Part shown: positions 24,584 to 34,112 of the stretch, one piece after another
Numbering within the stretch: position 1 is the stretch's first letter
How the letters are laid out: every line of letters begins with the position of its first letter
Assembly: GCA_030913685.1 (NCBI GenBank)
Contig: CP133187.1
Coordinates: forward strand, 744,001-808,000
Direction: 5' to 3'
DNA from: Oscillospiraceae bacterium MB24-C1
GTDB taxonomy: Bacteria > Bacillota > Clostridia > Oscillospirales > Ruminococcaceae
DNA length: 64,000 nucleotides
Notes under the pieces: model-generated
Databases searched by the model: none
What the model saw: the letters and a program-made list of their open reading frames with translations, nothing else
What the model was told of the DNA's origin: nothing
Position numbers and translations under genes: made by a program

Positions 24584-25174
24584 TTATCGGAACAGGTTTT
24601 CAACCACGCCCACGAATCCCATGAAGGAGACCGAAGTAATGGAAGCGGCAACCAGTGTAATCGGAATACCCTGAAAAGATTCGGGCGCGTCGCAGCCTTC
24701 GATTCTAGAACGAACGCCGGAGAACAGCACCATGGCCAGCAAAAAGCCAAGACCTGAGCCAAACGCGTTCGCCATAGACTTGGCGAAATTAAAACCGCTG
24801 TCAATGTTCAGGATGGTAACGCCAAGCACAGCGCAGTTGGTGGTAATCAGCGGGAGGTAAACGCCCAGCGCTTTATGCAGTGCGGGTACATACTTCTTGA
24901 GCACGATTTCAACCAGCTGAACCAGTGCTGCAATAACCAGAATAAACACGATGGTTTGCAGATAGCCCAGGCCATTTGGATCCAGCAGATAAGTCTGAAT
25001 CGGATAAGTAACAGCGGTAGCCATCATCATAACAAAGATAACGGCCATCGACATGCCAACAGCCGAATCCAGTTTCTTGGAAACGCCCAAAAAGGGGCAG
25101 ATGCCAAGGAATTTAGCGAGAACATAGTTATTAACGAGCACGGCGCTCATGATGATAATAGCAAATTCCTTCAT
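24584..25174 (-). CDS. rnfA: Rnf complex membrane subunit RnfA
   Basis: 196 residues with six membrane segments, including the typical opening SAVLVNNYVLAKFLGICPFL with the Cys thought to hold a membrane-embedded Fe-S cluster together with RnfE, and GVYLPLITTNCAVLGVTILN with the second Cys. It is paralogous to RnfE, encoded just upstream 3 bases away. RnfA and RnfE face opposite ways in the membrane and carry electrons across it. Confidence 0.96.
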   Translation of the reverse strand: MKEFAIIIMSAVLVNNYVLAKFLGICPFLGVSKKLDSAVGMSMAVIFVMMMATAVTYPIQTYLLDPNGLGYLQTIVFILVIAALVQLVEIVLKKYVPALHKALGVYLPLITTNCAVLGVTILNIDSGFNFAKSMANAFGSGLGFLLAMVLFSGVRSRIEGCDAPESFQGIPITLVAASITSVSFMGFVGVVENLFR

Positions 25175-25177
25175 CGA

Positions 25178-25846
25178 TTAGCACGCTCCCTTCGCATCTT
25201 CGCCGCATGCTTCTTCGGAATCGCAGCCAGCACAACCGAATTCCTTCTTCTTGATCGCCTTACCCTTACTGATCTTGTTGACCAACGCAATCAGCGCGCC
25301 GAAGACGAAGAAGCCGCCGGGCGCAAGGCCCATAATCGAGATGGTGCGCGCCTCTTCAGAGACGAGTCGAATGCCCATCCAGCTGCCGGCGCCAAAGATT
25401 TCGCGGATGGTAGCCATCAGCAGCAGTGCCAGCGTAAAGCCGATACCCATGCCGATGCCATCAAGCGCCGAATCAACAATACCATTCTTTGAAGCGAACA
25501 TCTCGGCACGACCGAGAATGATGCAGTTAACAACGATCAGAGGCAGATAGATGCCCAGTGCTGCATCCAGCGCGGGCGCGTAAGCCTTGACAACCATCTG
25601 AACCAACGTAACGAAGCCTGCAATAACAACGATATAAGACGGGATACGGACCTTGTCTGGAATGATTTTACGCAATGCAGAAATAACAATGTTAGAGCAA
25701 ACTAAAACCACAGTAGCGGCAAGGCCCATACCGATTGCGTTCTTGGCCTGCGTACTGACAGCCAGCATCGGGCAGGTACCCAGCAGCAGCACCAGAACGG
25801 GGTTTTCTTTAATAATACCTCTGGTGAGGTTGTTAAGTTTATTCAT
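25178..25846 (-). CDS. rnfE: Rnf complex membrane subunit RnfE
   Basis: 222 residues with six membrane segments. Conserved Cys stretches LLLGTCPMLAVSTQAKNAIG and GIYLPLIVVNCIILGRAE match those of RnfA. A Cys-rich tail beyond the last helix (FGCAGCDSEEACGEDAKGAC) is unusual; five Cys in 20 residues could bind a metal or Fe-S centre. It starts 4 bases after rnfG and ends 3 bases before rnfA. Confidence 0.96.
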   Translation of the reverse strand: MNKLNNLTRGIIKENPVLVLLLGTCPMLAVSTQAKNAIGMGLAATVVLVCSNIVISALRKIIPDKVRIPSYIVVIAGFVTLVQMVVKAYAPALDAALGIYLPLIVVNCIILGRAEMFASKNGIVDSALDGIGMGIGFTLALLLMATIREIFGAGSWMGIRLVSEEARTISIMGLAPGGFFVFGALIALVNKISKGKAIKKKEFGCAGCDSEEACGEDAKGAC

Positions 25847-25850
25847 TGCT

Positions 25851-26750
25851 TTAAGCCCCCTTTACTACGGCGAGGTTTGCGACTGCCGCGTTAAAAGCCT
25901 CTTTAAAAGCCTTAGACGAAACGGTTGCACCCGCAATATTGTCTATGCCGTCGGCAGAAGTTTTGCCAACGAACTGTGAAGTAAAGGCTTCCTCAGCGAT
26001 CTTGCTGCCGAGGCCTTCGGTCTCGGAGCTTTTTACGACGACCACATCAATAACCTTGTCGCTGCCGTCAAACAACACCGCAATGGTCAGATCGCCGCCG
26101 TAGCCCTTGGTAGTCACAAGCACGACATTGCCGGCAGCGCCGCAATGAATGCCGCCTGTCACTTCTTTAAACTCGGCGTTGGGATAACACTGCAGCATCT
26201 TAATCTCTAGTGGGTTCTCAACAGTGCCACCCAGCGCAATTTTCTGCGCCTCAAACGCCTTTTCTACTGCGCCGATAAAGCACTTGGAAGAAATGGTCGC
26301 GCCGCTGATAACCGAGACACCTGAGAGGCTCTCATCCTGACCGGGGAACTGGCTTTGGAACTTCGGCTCGGCTGCTTTTGAACCTAAGCCTGCAGTTTCG
26401 CCGTGAGAAAGGGTCTTAGTGCCGGTGATCTTGCCATCAGCATCAATACCAACGATAACCTTCATGACGCCACCGTAGCCTTTACCCTCGGCCATAACGA
26501 CCGTACCGGTACCGTTGGTGGCGTTATAGACCTCGGTGACACCCTCGGGAAGATCGGAAAGCTCGAGCAGCTCAAAGCCGTCTGCTGCAGGCAGTACTTC
26601 TCTTCTGGCAGCCTCAGCATTGGCCTTTTCAGTCGCTTTAATAATCGGGGTGGTTGCCTGCTCGGTAAACGCCAATGCGGTGGTTATAACCAGGCAAATA
26701 ACAGTAAGAACAACAATTGGCAGTACAAAATCATTTTTTGCGTTGCTCAT
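25851..26750 (-). CDS. rnfG: Rnf complex subunit RnfG with two FMN-binding domains
   Basis: 299 residues from the ATG at 26750, overlapping the rnfD stop by four bases. One N-terminal membrane segment (residues 9-28) anchors two successive FMN-binding domains: the first ends in SVISGATISSK (about residues 146-156), the second in DNIAGATVSSKA (about 275-286). Each has the GAT threonine to which ApbE attaches FMN. The usual RnfG has a single such domain in about 190-210 residues. The apbE gene heads this operon. The duplication could give two covalent flavins in one subunit; alternatively only one site is used. Confidence 0.93.
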   Translation of the reverse strand: MSNAKNDFVLPIVVLTVICLVITTALAFTEQATTPIIKATEKANAEAARREVLPAADGFELLELSDLPEGVTEVYNATNGTGTVVMAEGKGYGGVMKVIVGIDADGKITGTKTLSHGETAGLGSKAAEPKFQSQFPGQDESLSGVSVISGATISSKCFIGAVEKAFEAQKIALGGTVENPLEIKMLQCYPNAEFKEVTGGIHCGAAGNVVLVTTKGYGGDLTIAVLFDGSDKVIDVVVVKSSETEGLGSKIAEEAFTSQFVGKTSADGIDNIAGATVSSKAFKEAFNAAVANLAVVKGA

Positions 26751-27673
26751 TTTGCGGCACCTCCCAAAGCTTTATTCCGGGTATAGTTCGAGATGTGCGG
26801 AGCTATAATATTCATCAGCAGAATCGCGAAGGAAACGCCCTCGGGATAATTGCCGTACACACGAATCAGCACTGTTAAAATGCCGCAGCCAATACCAAAG
26901 ATCACACGGCCCTTAGGTGTCTGGGGCGAGGTGCTGTAGTCGGTCGCCATAAAGATAGCACCCAGCATCAGGCCGCCAGTCAGCATGTGATAAACCGGGT
27001 TCTGGCCAAGAAGCGCAGTAAGTACCGCAACGGTGGCAATAAACGAAATGGTGATGTGCCAGGTAATAACCTTGCGGTAGAGCAGATAGGCAAAGCCGAT
27101 AAGTAGTGCAACCGCACTGACTTCACCGATACAACCGCCAATCTGTCCCAGTGCCATTTGGGCGATGGAAGGCATTTTGTCGGTCTGGCCGGTAGCCATC
27201 AGCGTCAGGGGCGTCGCACCGGCAACGGTATCAGGATAGCCGGTCACCCAATCGGTCATCGGACCGGTAAAGGAGATCAGCAATACGATACGCGCGGTGA
27301 TGGCAGGGTTTGCAAAGTTCTGGCCGATGCCGCCAAACAACTGCTTGGCAAAGATGATGGCCACAATGGAGCCAAATGCAGCCATCCACAGCGGGAGGCC
27401 GAGCGGCAGGTTATATGCAAGCAATAAGCCGGTAACAACGGCGGAATAATCGCCGATGGTGATGGGCTTGCCGCAGGCTTTTTCAAACACATATTCAGCG
27501 CCAACTGCAAAAGCAACGCAGACAGCGACGAGAACCAGTGCGTGCACACCGAAAACGAAAACAGAAACCAACAGTGCAGGAGCAAGTGCAATAAGCACAT
27601 CGCGCATGATCGACTTGGTGGTATCTTGGTGACGAATGTGCGGAGAGCAGGTTACGATCATTGGATTACTCAC
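26747..27673 (-). CDS. rnfD: Rnf complex membrane subunit RnfD
   Basis: GTG 27673 is chosen because AAGGGG lies about 8 bases upstream; a GTG at 27682 is the alternative. About 308 residues with nine to ten membrane segments, the SPHIRHQDTTKSIMRDV opening and GATPLTLM with the flavin-carrying Thr, which receives FMN from ApbE. NFANPAITARIVLLISF is another family stretch. RnfD works with RnfG in moving electrons on the outer side. It overlaps rnfG by four bases. Confidence 0.95.
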   Translation of the reverse strand: MSNPMIVTCSPHIRHQDTTKSIMRDVLIALAPALLVSVFVFGVHALVLVAVCVAFAVGAEYVFEKACGKPITIGDYSAVVTGLLLAYNLPLGLPLWMAAFGSIVAIIFAKQLFGGIGQNFANPAITARIVLLISFTGPMTDWVTGYPDTVAGATPLTLMATGQTDKMPSIAQMALGQIGGCIGEVSAVALLIGFAYLLYRKVITWHITISFIATVAVLTALLGQNPVYHMLTGGLMLGAIFMATDYSTSPQTPKGRVIFGIGCGILTVLIRVYGNYPEGVSFAILLMNIIAPHISNYTRNKALGGAAK

Positions 27674-27685
27674 TGTTTTCACCCC

Positions 27686-28993
27686 TTACTTTTTCTGCGA
27701 AGCTTCTCTGACCATCGCCTTAGCAAGCTTGTTGGTCAGAACGAGTTCGCGTTTCGCCGGACATACGAACGAGCAACAGCCGCACTCCATGCAGAGCATG
27801 ACCTTGAGCTCGTTGAGCATATCGACATTTTTGATCTTGAATGCATGCTCAATGGTCGCCGGCATAAGGCCAACCGGGCAAGCTGCCACGCAGCGACCGC
27901 ACTTGATGCAGGCGGTAGTAGGAGCCAAAGTGGCTTCTTTTTCGGCAAAGGCCAGCACAGCGTTGTTGTTCTTGAGCAGCGGAACCTCATCGCTGGGTAC
28001 CGAGATGCCCATCATCGGGCCGCCATAGAGAATTTTTCTAGGCTCGGCCTTGTAGCCGCCGCAAAATTCAAATATTTTGGCAATGGGGGTGCCGATGGGC
28101 GCAATAACATTACCCGGCTTGGCAACGGCGGAGCCATCGACGGTCAGGCACTTTTCAATCAGCGGCATGCCGGTTTCAATATACTTGGAAATGAAGGCTA
28201 ACGTCGTAACGTTGATGACAATGCAGCCCACGTCCAGCGGTAACTTGCCCTCGGGCACGTCGCGGCCAGTGGCGTTGTGAATGAGCACCTTTTCACCGCC
28301 CTGTGGGTAGAGAGAAGGCATCGCCATGACCTCAAAGTCGGGATCGTTCGCAGTCTTCTCCTGGAACAGCTTGATGGCTTCAGGCTTGTTGTCCTCAATG
28401 CCAATGATGGTCTTTTTCTGACCAACAAATTTTTTAATGAGTGCAGCACCCTTGATAATGTGCTCACAATCATCGATCATCGTGCGCAGATCGGAGGTTA
28501 TGTAAGGCTCACACTCCGCGCCGTTGATGAGAAGATAGTCGATAGAATTCGGGTTCTTGACCGACAGCTTGACCACCGTCGGAAAGCCCGCGCCGCCTAA
28601 GCCAACCAATCCGCTGGCACGTACAGCAGCCAAAAACTGCTCAGTGGTCTCCACTGTGGGCGGGACGACTGTCTCGGCAACTTCCTGCAGACCGTCGGCC
28701 TCGATGACGACAGCCTTCGCCTTCGCACCGTTAGCCATTAGCAGCTCGTCAATCTTGACAACCTTTCCGGATACACTGGCATGAACGGGCACGCTGACAA
28801 ATCCCGCTGCTTCACCGATCACCTGACCGACTTTAACAAGATCGCCCGCCTTGACTACAGGCGTAGATGGCGCTCCGATGTGCATATTCATCGGAATAAT
28901 GACCTTGTCGGGAGTCGGAATGCGCTGTGGTGCGCACTCTGCGGTGTTCTTGTGGTGAGGCGCATGGACACCGCTCAGTCTTTTAATAGACAC
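27686..28993 (-). CDS. rnfC: Rnf complex subunit RnfC (NADH-binding)
   Basis: GTG 28993 is chosen (GGGGGA seven bases upstream; VSIKRLSGVHAPHHKNT matches the family start); a TTG at 29008 is less likely. The 435-residue cytosolic protein has a lipoyl-like N-terminal part (SVPVHASVSGKVVKIDE), the Gly-rich flavin/NADH site GLVGLGGAGFPTVVKL, a SLBB domain and two ferredoxin clusters CIKCGRCVAACP and CMECGCCSFVCP. It hands electrons to NAD+ or takes them from NADH. It follows the Gx-transporter gene and precedes rnfD by about 12 bases. Confidence 0.96.
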   Translation of the reverse strand: MSIKRLSGVHAPHHKNTAECAPQRIPTPDKVIIPMNMHIGAPSTPVVKAGDLVKVGQVIGEAAGFVSVPVHASVSGKVVKIDELLMANGAKAKAVVIEADGLQEVAETVVPPTVETTEQFLAAVRASGLVGLGGAGFPTVVKLSVKNPNSIDYLLINGAECEPYITSDLRTMIDDCEHIIKGAALIKKFVGQKKTIIGIEDNKPEAIKLFQEKTANDPDFEVMAMPSLYPQGGEKVLIHNATGRDVPEGKLPLDVGCIVINVTTLAFISKYIETGMPLIEKCLTVDGSAVAKPGNVIAPIGTPIAKIFEFCGGYKAEPRKILYGGPMMGISVPSDEVPLLKNNNAVLAFAEKEATLAPTTACIKCGRCVAACPVGLMPATIEHAFKIKNVDMLNELKVMLCMECGCCSFVCPAKRELVLTNKLAKAMVREASQKK

Positions 28994-29024
28994 TGATGTT
29001 TCCCCCAATACTTAAAAAGTGTTG

Positions 29025-29549
29025 TTATTTGATTGCCCTATTGACGTTTTTCAAGTAGGGCATAACTAACCGAAGTAAAATTCCCGTGATAAGACCCATG
29101 CCTACACCGGACAGAATCATGACGGGTAGATAATAAAATGTGTAGACCGATTTTAAAATGATGCTGGCTAAAACAAGCTGACCAACATTATGCGAGATCG
29201 CCCCAACAATGCTGATGATATGATCGCCCAGCCCCGGTACCTTTCGAAAGAGCAGCATAAGGCAAACTGAACACAATCCGCCAGAAAGGCTCAACGCAGC
29301 GCCGATTACGCCGCGGGAGAGCAGCACGAAGAGCGACTTGAGTACTGCAACGGCAAACGCCGTTTTAGCGTCGAGAAAAAACAAACAGTACATCGTCACA
29401 ATGTTTGAAAGCCCCAGTTTGACACCAACCGGTAAAAACGGCAGTGCAGGCATCATTGACTCAAAGAAAGAAAGCCCCAGTGCAAGCGCCAGCATCAGGC
29501 CAGGAAAGGCCACCTTATAGGCGGATCGGTGTTTTGGCGGCACCGGCAT
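29025..29549 (-). CDS. Gx transporter family protein (HepS/Hpre_diP_synt_I-like)
   Basis: A 174-residue membrane protein with five to six hydrophobic segments and the family stretch PVGVKLGLSNIVTMYCLFFL, then GGLCSVCLMLLFRKV. The family (PF07456) was named heptaprenyl diphosphate synthase component I but is structurally like ECF substrate-binding components. It occurs between apbE and rnfC in many Clostridia, and flavin or flavin-precursor handling has been suggested from this context; that is inference. Start ATG 29549 sits close to GAGGAG; the GTG two codons on is possible. Confidence 0.85.
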   Translation of the reverse strand: MPVPPKHRSAYKVAFPGLMLALALGLSFFESMMPALPFLPVGVKLGLSNIVTMYCLFFLDAKTAFAVAVLKSLFVLLSRGVIGAALSLSGGLCSVCLMLLFRKVPGLGDHIISIVGAISHNVGQLVLASIILKSVYTFYYLPVMILSGVGMGLITGILLRLVMPYLKNVNRAIK

Positions 29550-29569
29550 TCTCTCCTCTCGATATTATC

Positions 29570-30613
29570 TTAAAAATTAAATTTATAAGCAGTTTTTTGT
29601 GTGTTAACGGTCAGTCTCTCCTGCAGCGATCTTGAGGCGTAAACCTCAAAATCTTTTGTCACGGCCAGAACCATACAGTCATTACGCTCCAGATATTCGC
29701 AGAGCGCAACACTGCCCCGCATAAAAATCAGGGTAGAAAGGTAATCCGCCAGCGTGCCGTCTTCAGACACCACCGTCACCGAAATCAGATCGGTCGCAGA
29801 AGGATAGCCTGTAAAAGGATCCATCACATGATGATACTTTACGCCATCCTGTTCAAAATAGCGTTCATAATCGCCAGTGGTGGCCATGGTCAACCCGTCC
29901 AGCGATAGCGAAGCAATAAACTCCGAAGCATCGCCTCTCGGGTCGCGAACGCCGATCACATAATCTGAACCGTCCGCCTTTTTTCCCTGAACCATCATGT
30001 TGCCGCCAATGGACAGATAGCCTTGAACATCGTTTTCAACAGCGTACTGCCGCATTAGTGACGCAGCCAAGCCCTTAGCGATGCCGCCAAGATCAATGCG
30101 CATACCCTCATCGGCAAGCATTGCTGTCTTGTTTGTATCGTCAAATATGATGCGACGATAATCCACCAGCTTCTGCGCTGCTTTAATCTCTTCCTCAGAG
30201 GGAACACGTGGGTTTTCACTGTTCACATTCCAGACCAATGTAAGCGGTGCAACGGTGATATCGAACAACCCATCCGCCTGCACACAATAGTCGGTCGCCT
30301 GACGCAAAAACTGATAAGTGTCATGCGAAAGGGCGACGGGATGCACGCCCGCCGCTGAGTTCAAACGTGAAATTTCGCTTTCTTCTACGTAAAGCGAAAG
30401 CTTGCTCTCTAATTCTTTTAATGCACCTAAAACTTCGTCATAGGTTTTTTGTGCGTTTTTGCCATACCAGCGCTGCTCAACCCAAGTGTTCATGACAAAC
30501 TCTATTCCGGCGACAGAGCGAGTTCCTGTCTGATCTTGTGGGTCGGTGCATCCAAACAACATGACGGTACATAGCACAATGATAATCGCTGTAAAGTATT
30601 TAGGTTTTCTCAT
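29570..30613 (-). CDS. apbE: FAD:protein FMN transferase, lipoprotein (ApbE)
   Basis: 347 residues with a lipoprotein signal (VLCTVMLFGC, Cys about 22) and the ApbE domain: MNTWVEQRWYG near the start, RIDLGGIAKGLAAS in the FAD-binding core, SIGGNMMVQG, and VMDPFTGYPSATDLISVTVV with the metal-binding Asp/Thr site. It moves FMN from FAD onto Thr of RnfG and RnfD outside the membrane. It heads the rnf operon, so the enzyme and its targets are made together. Confidence 0.95.
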   Translation of the reverse strand: MRKPKYFTAIIIVLCTVMLFGCTDPQDQTGTRSVAGIEFVMNTWVEQRWYGKNAQKTYDEVLGALKELESKLSLYVEESEISRLNSAAGVHPVALSHDTYQFLRQATDYCVQADGLFDITVAPLTLVWNVNSENPRVPSEEEIKAAQKLVDYRRIIFDDTNKTAMLADEGMRIDLGGIAKGLAASLMRQYAVENDVQGYLSIGGNMMVQGKKADGSDYVIGVRDPRGDASEFIASLSLDGLTMATTGDYERYFEQDGVKYHHVMDPFTGYPSATDLISVTVVSEDGTLADYLSTLIFMRGSVALCEYLERNDCMVLAVTKDFEVYASRSLQERLTVNTQKTAYKFNF

Positions 30614-30869
30614 TCATGCTTTTGCTCCCCATTATATGAATAAACGATAAAAAAGCCGCTTGTATTATTTAAATCATGCAAGACGCACATACTATTTTTA
30701 TCGCTTTTTGACTAAAAAGTCAAGAGAAGTTTGTTATTTACCGAACGAATAGATGAAAATACCAATCAGAAATATCAAAGTTTAGTCGCATTTTATTTAA
30801 TTTCCATAATTAAAATCAACTAACTTTTCTTAAAAACCGATACAGCTTAGGACAACTATCCATCAAATG
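30614..30869 (-). promoter_or_regulatory. Promoter region of the rnf operon
   Basis: The 256-base AT-rich region holds TTGACT on the minus strand at 30723-30718, within a small inverted repeat (TTGACTTTTTAGTCAA). A clear -10 at 17-18 bases is missing (TAAAAA). The right part is also the 3' region of the TPM gene; no terminator is obvious there. Confidence 0.35.
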
Positions 30870-31604
30870 TCAGTAGTCTGCTCTTTGGCGCACGGCTACC
30901 TCCCTGCGTCTTTTGCGGAGCCGAGCGGCACGACTCGCCGATAATGTAATCAGTACTGTCGGCAGCAATATCAGCAAAACAATTCCGACGGCCGCCAACA
31001 GGCCGCGTTTTTGCTTGTTGGTATTTTCTATTTTAATCTGTGTCGCCTTTGCTTCTGCAGCCGCAACCACTACCCCCTGATCGTCTATACCATACAGGTT
31101 TTCAAGCGCGTCTAAAAGGCCGGCGTAGGTTTTCTCTACGCCCACTTCATAGTTTCCGGTGGCAAAGTCGGGTTCGAGATTTTTCAAAAGCAGCTTATCC
31201 AATGATGTGTCCGACAGGGCAGTTTCAAGTCCCCGCCCCTGCAAGGCATAATAATTCTCCTCGCTGGTTGCCACCAACAACAACAGCCCGTTATTTTGAA
31301 CCGCATCCCCTATTTGCAGCCGGTTGAATACACCCTCTGCGTAGTCGCGGATCGCCTCACCACCTAGGAAATCGACGGTGACCACTACAAGCTGCGCGCC
31401 GGTCAACGCATCTAGAGCGGCGCTTTTTTCGTCTATAGACGCTTCAACCTCTTCAGACAACACATTAGCCAAATCGCTGACATAAACCATTGCATCCGGC
31501 TCAGTTGCCAAATTATCTACCGCTAAGGCACAGGGCTGTAACAGCAGTACCGCAAGCAGTGCGGCAACAACGGGCAGTATGAAATGCTTTTGGCAGTACT
31601 TCAT
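30870..31604 (-). CDS. TPM-domain membrane protein (244 aa)
   Basis: ATG 31604 is chosen because a signal peptide starts there (residues 8-28, ending ALA) and GGGGGAAC lies upstream; ATG 31631 is also possible. A TPM domain (PF04536) follows: VYVSDLANVLSEEVEASIDE, QLVVVTVDFLGGEAI, NNGLLLLVATSEENYYALQG. Then comes a helical part and a C-terminal membrane segment (about residues 200-222) with a strongly basic tail. TPM domains lie outside the membrane; acid phosphatase or photosystem-repair roles are known elsewhere, the bacterial role is unclear. It is translationally close to telA, whose stop is 29 bases upstream. Confidence 0.85.
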   Translation of the reverse strand: MKYCQKHFILPVVAALLAVLLLQPCALAVDNLATEPDAMVYVSDLANVLSEEVEASIDEKSAALDALTGAQLVVVTVDFLGGEAIRDYAEGVFNRLQIGDAVQNNGLLLLVATSEENYYALQGRGLETALSDTSLDKLLLKNLEPDFATGNYEVGVEKTYAGLLDALENLYGIDDQGVVVAAAEAKATQIKIENTNKQKRGLLAAVGIVLLILLPTVLITLSASRAARLRKRRREVAVRQRADY

Positions 31605-31633
31605 GGTAAGGTGTTCCCCCTGGTCATACATTA

Positions 31634-32725
31634 TCAGCCCTTTAAATCCAGCAGCTTTTGCTTCAATTGGCTCTCTAGGCCGAATAGCTCCGACTCGATT
31701 GCGCGGCGCTTTTCCCTGCCCTGTGCCTGAATCTGCTGCACCTCGTCAAGGGTGCTGATCAGCATTGTGTTGGTATTTTGGAGCGTTTCAAGGTCGACAA
31801 TGCCGCGTTGTGCCTCCCGTGCAGTTTCAATTGTTCCGGTTTTAAGCATTTCGGCATTTTTGCGCAGTAATTCGTTGGTCATATCCGATACCGCGCGCTG
31901 AGCCTGCATGGCCTGTTGCGAATGTGCAAGCCCTAATGCGAGCACCATCTGACTCTTCCACAGCGGAATGGTATTGACGATAGTGGATTGAATCTTTTCC
32001 ACCATCAATGTGTTATTGTTTTGGAGCAGTCGGATTTGCGGCGCCATCTGAATGGACACCATTCGGGTCAACTCAAGGTCAGAAATTTTCTTTTCAAATC
32101 GGTCGCAAAGGTTCCCAAAATCATTGGCTGCCTGCGCGTCCTCGGGTAGATTTGAAAGCTTGGCCTTCTCCAAGAGCGTCGCCAATACGGTCTCGCGCTC
32201 CTGAGCCAGCTTCTTTTTGCCGGCTAAAATATACATCGAAAGCTCTTTAAAATATGAAAGGTTCATGTCATAGAGCTTGTCCAGCGTAGAAATGTCCTTG
32301 AACAGCAACAATTGATGCTGCTCAAGCATGGTAGAAATTTTTTCAACATTCTCTTCGGCCTTATTGTAGCCGATTTTAAGTGTATCAATGCGGTTTTGGC
32401 CTTTTTTGAACAGACCCATTAGGCCCTTTGGCTTTTCTTCGTCAAGAGAGAAGCCTTTGAGCGTGGCAATGAGATCAGTTATCATGCCACCTGTTTCGCC
32501 CAAGTCCTTGGTACGCACGTTTTCGAGCGCTGTTTCTGAAAAGCCCGCAATCTTTTTTTGCAAAGCAGTACCATATTGCAAGACCGTGTTGGAATTGGTC
32601 AGATCAATTTTCTGTGTGAATTCATTGATCATTTGCTGTTCTTTTGGCGAAAGCAAGTTGCTTTGGGCATCGGCAAAGCTGGGGTCAGTCGGGATGATAG
32701 CCTGTTCTGGTTGATTATTGGACAC
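31634..32725 (-). CDS. TelA-family toxic-anion resistance protein
   Basis: GTG 32725 is chosen (AGGAGG seven bases upstream; TTG 32731 is too near). 363 residues, mostly long helices with heptad character and the TelA (PF05816) stretches GLMGLFKKGQNRIDTLKIGY, YILAGKKKLAQERETVLATL and IPLWKSQMVLALGLAHSQQA. Named after tellurite resistance, the family is linked to stress tolerance; a molecular activity has not been shown. It forms an operon with the TPM protein, a pairing that fits a cell-envelope stress role (inference). Confidence 0.9.
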   Translation of the reverse strand: MSNNQPEQAIIPTDPSFADAQSNLLSPKEQQMINEFTQKIDLTNSNTVLQYGTALQKKIAGFSETALENVRTKDLGETGGMITDLIATLKGFSLDEEKPKGLMGLFKKGQNRIDTLKIGYNKAEENVEKISTMLEQHQLLLFKDISTLDKLYDMNLSYFKELSMYILAGKKKLAQERETVLATLLEKAKLSNLPEDAQAANDFGNLCDRFEKKISDLELTRMVSIQMAPQIRLLQNNNTLMVEKIQSTIVNTIPLWKSQMVLALGLAHSQQAMQAQRAVSDMTNELLRKNAEMLKTGTIETAREAQRGIVDLETLQNTNTMLISTLDEVQQIQAQGREKRRAIESELFGLESQLKQKLLDLKG

Positions 32726-32771
32726 ACGCAATTCCTCCTAACAGCATTGATAACGGTTTAATGCATCAACC

Positions 32772-34112
32772 TTAATGCATCTTTGAAGCGGGTCGATGTT
32801 TTTTACGGCGCGACGAACCAGCCCGCTTTGGTGCAGCACTCTGGCCCGACGGCCTATCGTCACCGGTGGGCTTCGCTGCTTTTTGCGGGGCAGGTTTTGT
32901 GGGGCGGGCCGCTTGCTGTCTGGGCATGTCGTTTCTGCGGCGCATGTTGGTAGGCTTTTTGGGTGCCGGTTCGAACACCTGCATGGGATAAGGATTCTCC
33001 TGCTCCACCCTAATCTTCTTGCGGATAAGCTTTTCAATATCCTTGAGATACTCCAGCTCATCAAAATCGCAAAATGACATCGCAACGCCGTCAGCACCAG
33101 CGCGTCCTGTTCTGCCAATGCGATGCACATAGGTATCAGGCTCATTGGGCAGATCAAAGTTGATAACATGCGAAAGCTGGTCGATGTCAATGCCGCGGGC
33201 GGCGATATCGGTAGCCACCAGCACCTGAACCCGACCGCTTTTAAAGTTGCTCAGCGCCAGCTGCCGCGCGCCCTGTGACTTGTCTCCGTGAATCGACATT
33301 GAGGAGATCTTCGCCCCATTAAGCGCCTTAGCCACACGGTCCGCACCATGCTTTGTGCGGGTAAACACCAGCGCCGAATAAATCGAATGATTTTTTAATA
33401 TCCAAGTAAGCAATTCTCGTTTGTTTACTTTATCAGTCAGATAGACCGACTGTTCGATCAGCTCCACCGTCGTGGCAGGGGGCGCTACCGACACTTTGAC
33501 AGGGTTTGTCAACATGCTGTTTGCCAGCTGCTCAATTTCGGCGGGCATGGTGGCAGAAAACAGCATGGTCTGCCGCTTTTGCGGAAGTCGGGCCACCACC
33601 TTTTTAACGTCGTTGATAAAGCCCATATCCAGCATGCGGTCTGCTTCATCCAAAACAAAAATCTCCAGACCGGAAAGATCAACAAAACCTTGATTGATAA
33701 GGTCAATCAGCCGCCCGGGGGTGGCCACTAGAATATCGGTACCCCGTGCAAGCTGCTCGGTCTGCGGATTCTGGGAAACGCCGCCGAAGATCACGGTGCC
33801 TTTAAGGGGCAACTGTTTGCCATAGGCAATTAAGCTTTCGTGTATCTGCAACGCCAGCTCACGAGTCGGCGTGAGTATTAGCGCGCGCGCCCTACGCTTG
33901 TTCTTAACAGCGCCGGTAGCGTTAAGTCGCTGTAAAATAGGCAGTGCAAAGGCTGCCGTCTTACCTGTTCCGGTCTGCGCACAGCCGAGCAGGTCCTTCC
34001 CTTCCAGCGCGGGTGTGATGGCCTGCTGCTGTATCGGCGTGGGCTTGTCATAGCCCTGTGTTTGTAGCGCAGCGAGAATAGGTGAAATTAAATTCAGTTC
34101 TTTAAATGTCAT
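32772..34112 (-). CDS. DEAD-box ATP-dependent RNA helicase
   Basis: 446 residues from ATG 34112 (AAAGGA upstream). All core motifs are present: Q motif PTPIQQQAI, motif [11 protein letters not shown], Ia [25 protein letters not shown], and in the second RecA domain [10 protein letters not shown] (motif VI). The last 80 residues are basic and Pro/Arg/Lys-rich, as in RhlE/CshA-type enzymes that unwind RNA during ribosome assembly and cold adaptation. It is a single gene with AT-rich surroundings. Best fit is the RhlE-like subgroup. Confidence 0.95.
   Translation of the reverse strand: MTFKELNLISPILAALQTQGYDKPTPIQQQAITPALEGKDLLGCAQTGTGKTAAFALPILQRLNATGAVKNKRRARALILTPTRELALQIHESLIAYGKQLPLKGTVIFGGVSQNPQTEQLARGTDILVATPGRLIDLINQGFVDLSGLEIFVLDEADRMLDMGFINDVKKVVARLPQKRQTMLFSATMPAEIEQLANSMLTNPVKVSVAPPATTVELIEQSVYLTDKVNKRELLTWILKNHSIYSALVFTRTKHGADRVAKALNGAKISSMSIHGDKSQGARQLALSNFKSGRVQVLVATDIAARGIDIDQLSHVINFDLPNEPDTYVHRIGRTGRAGADGVAMSFCDFDELEYLKDIEKLIRKKIRVEQENPYPMQVFEPAPKKPTNMRRRNDMPRQQAARPTKPAPQKAAKPTGDDRPSGQSAAPKRAGSSRRKKHRPASKMH

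Noticed and set aside
23747-24757. 336-codon rightward frame opposite rnfB
   Set aside because: Antisense shadow of an unambiguous Fe-S protein gene.
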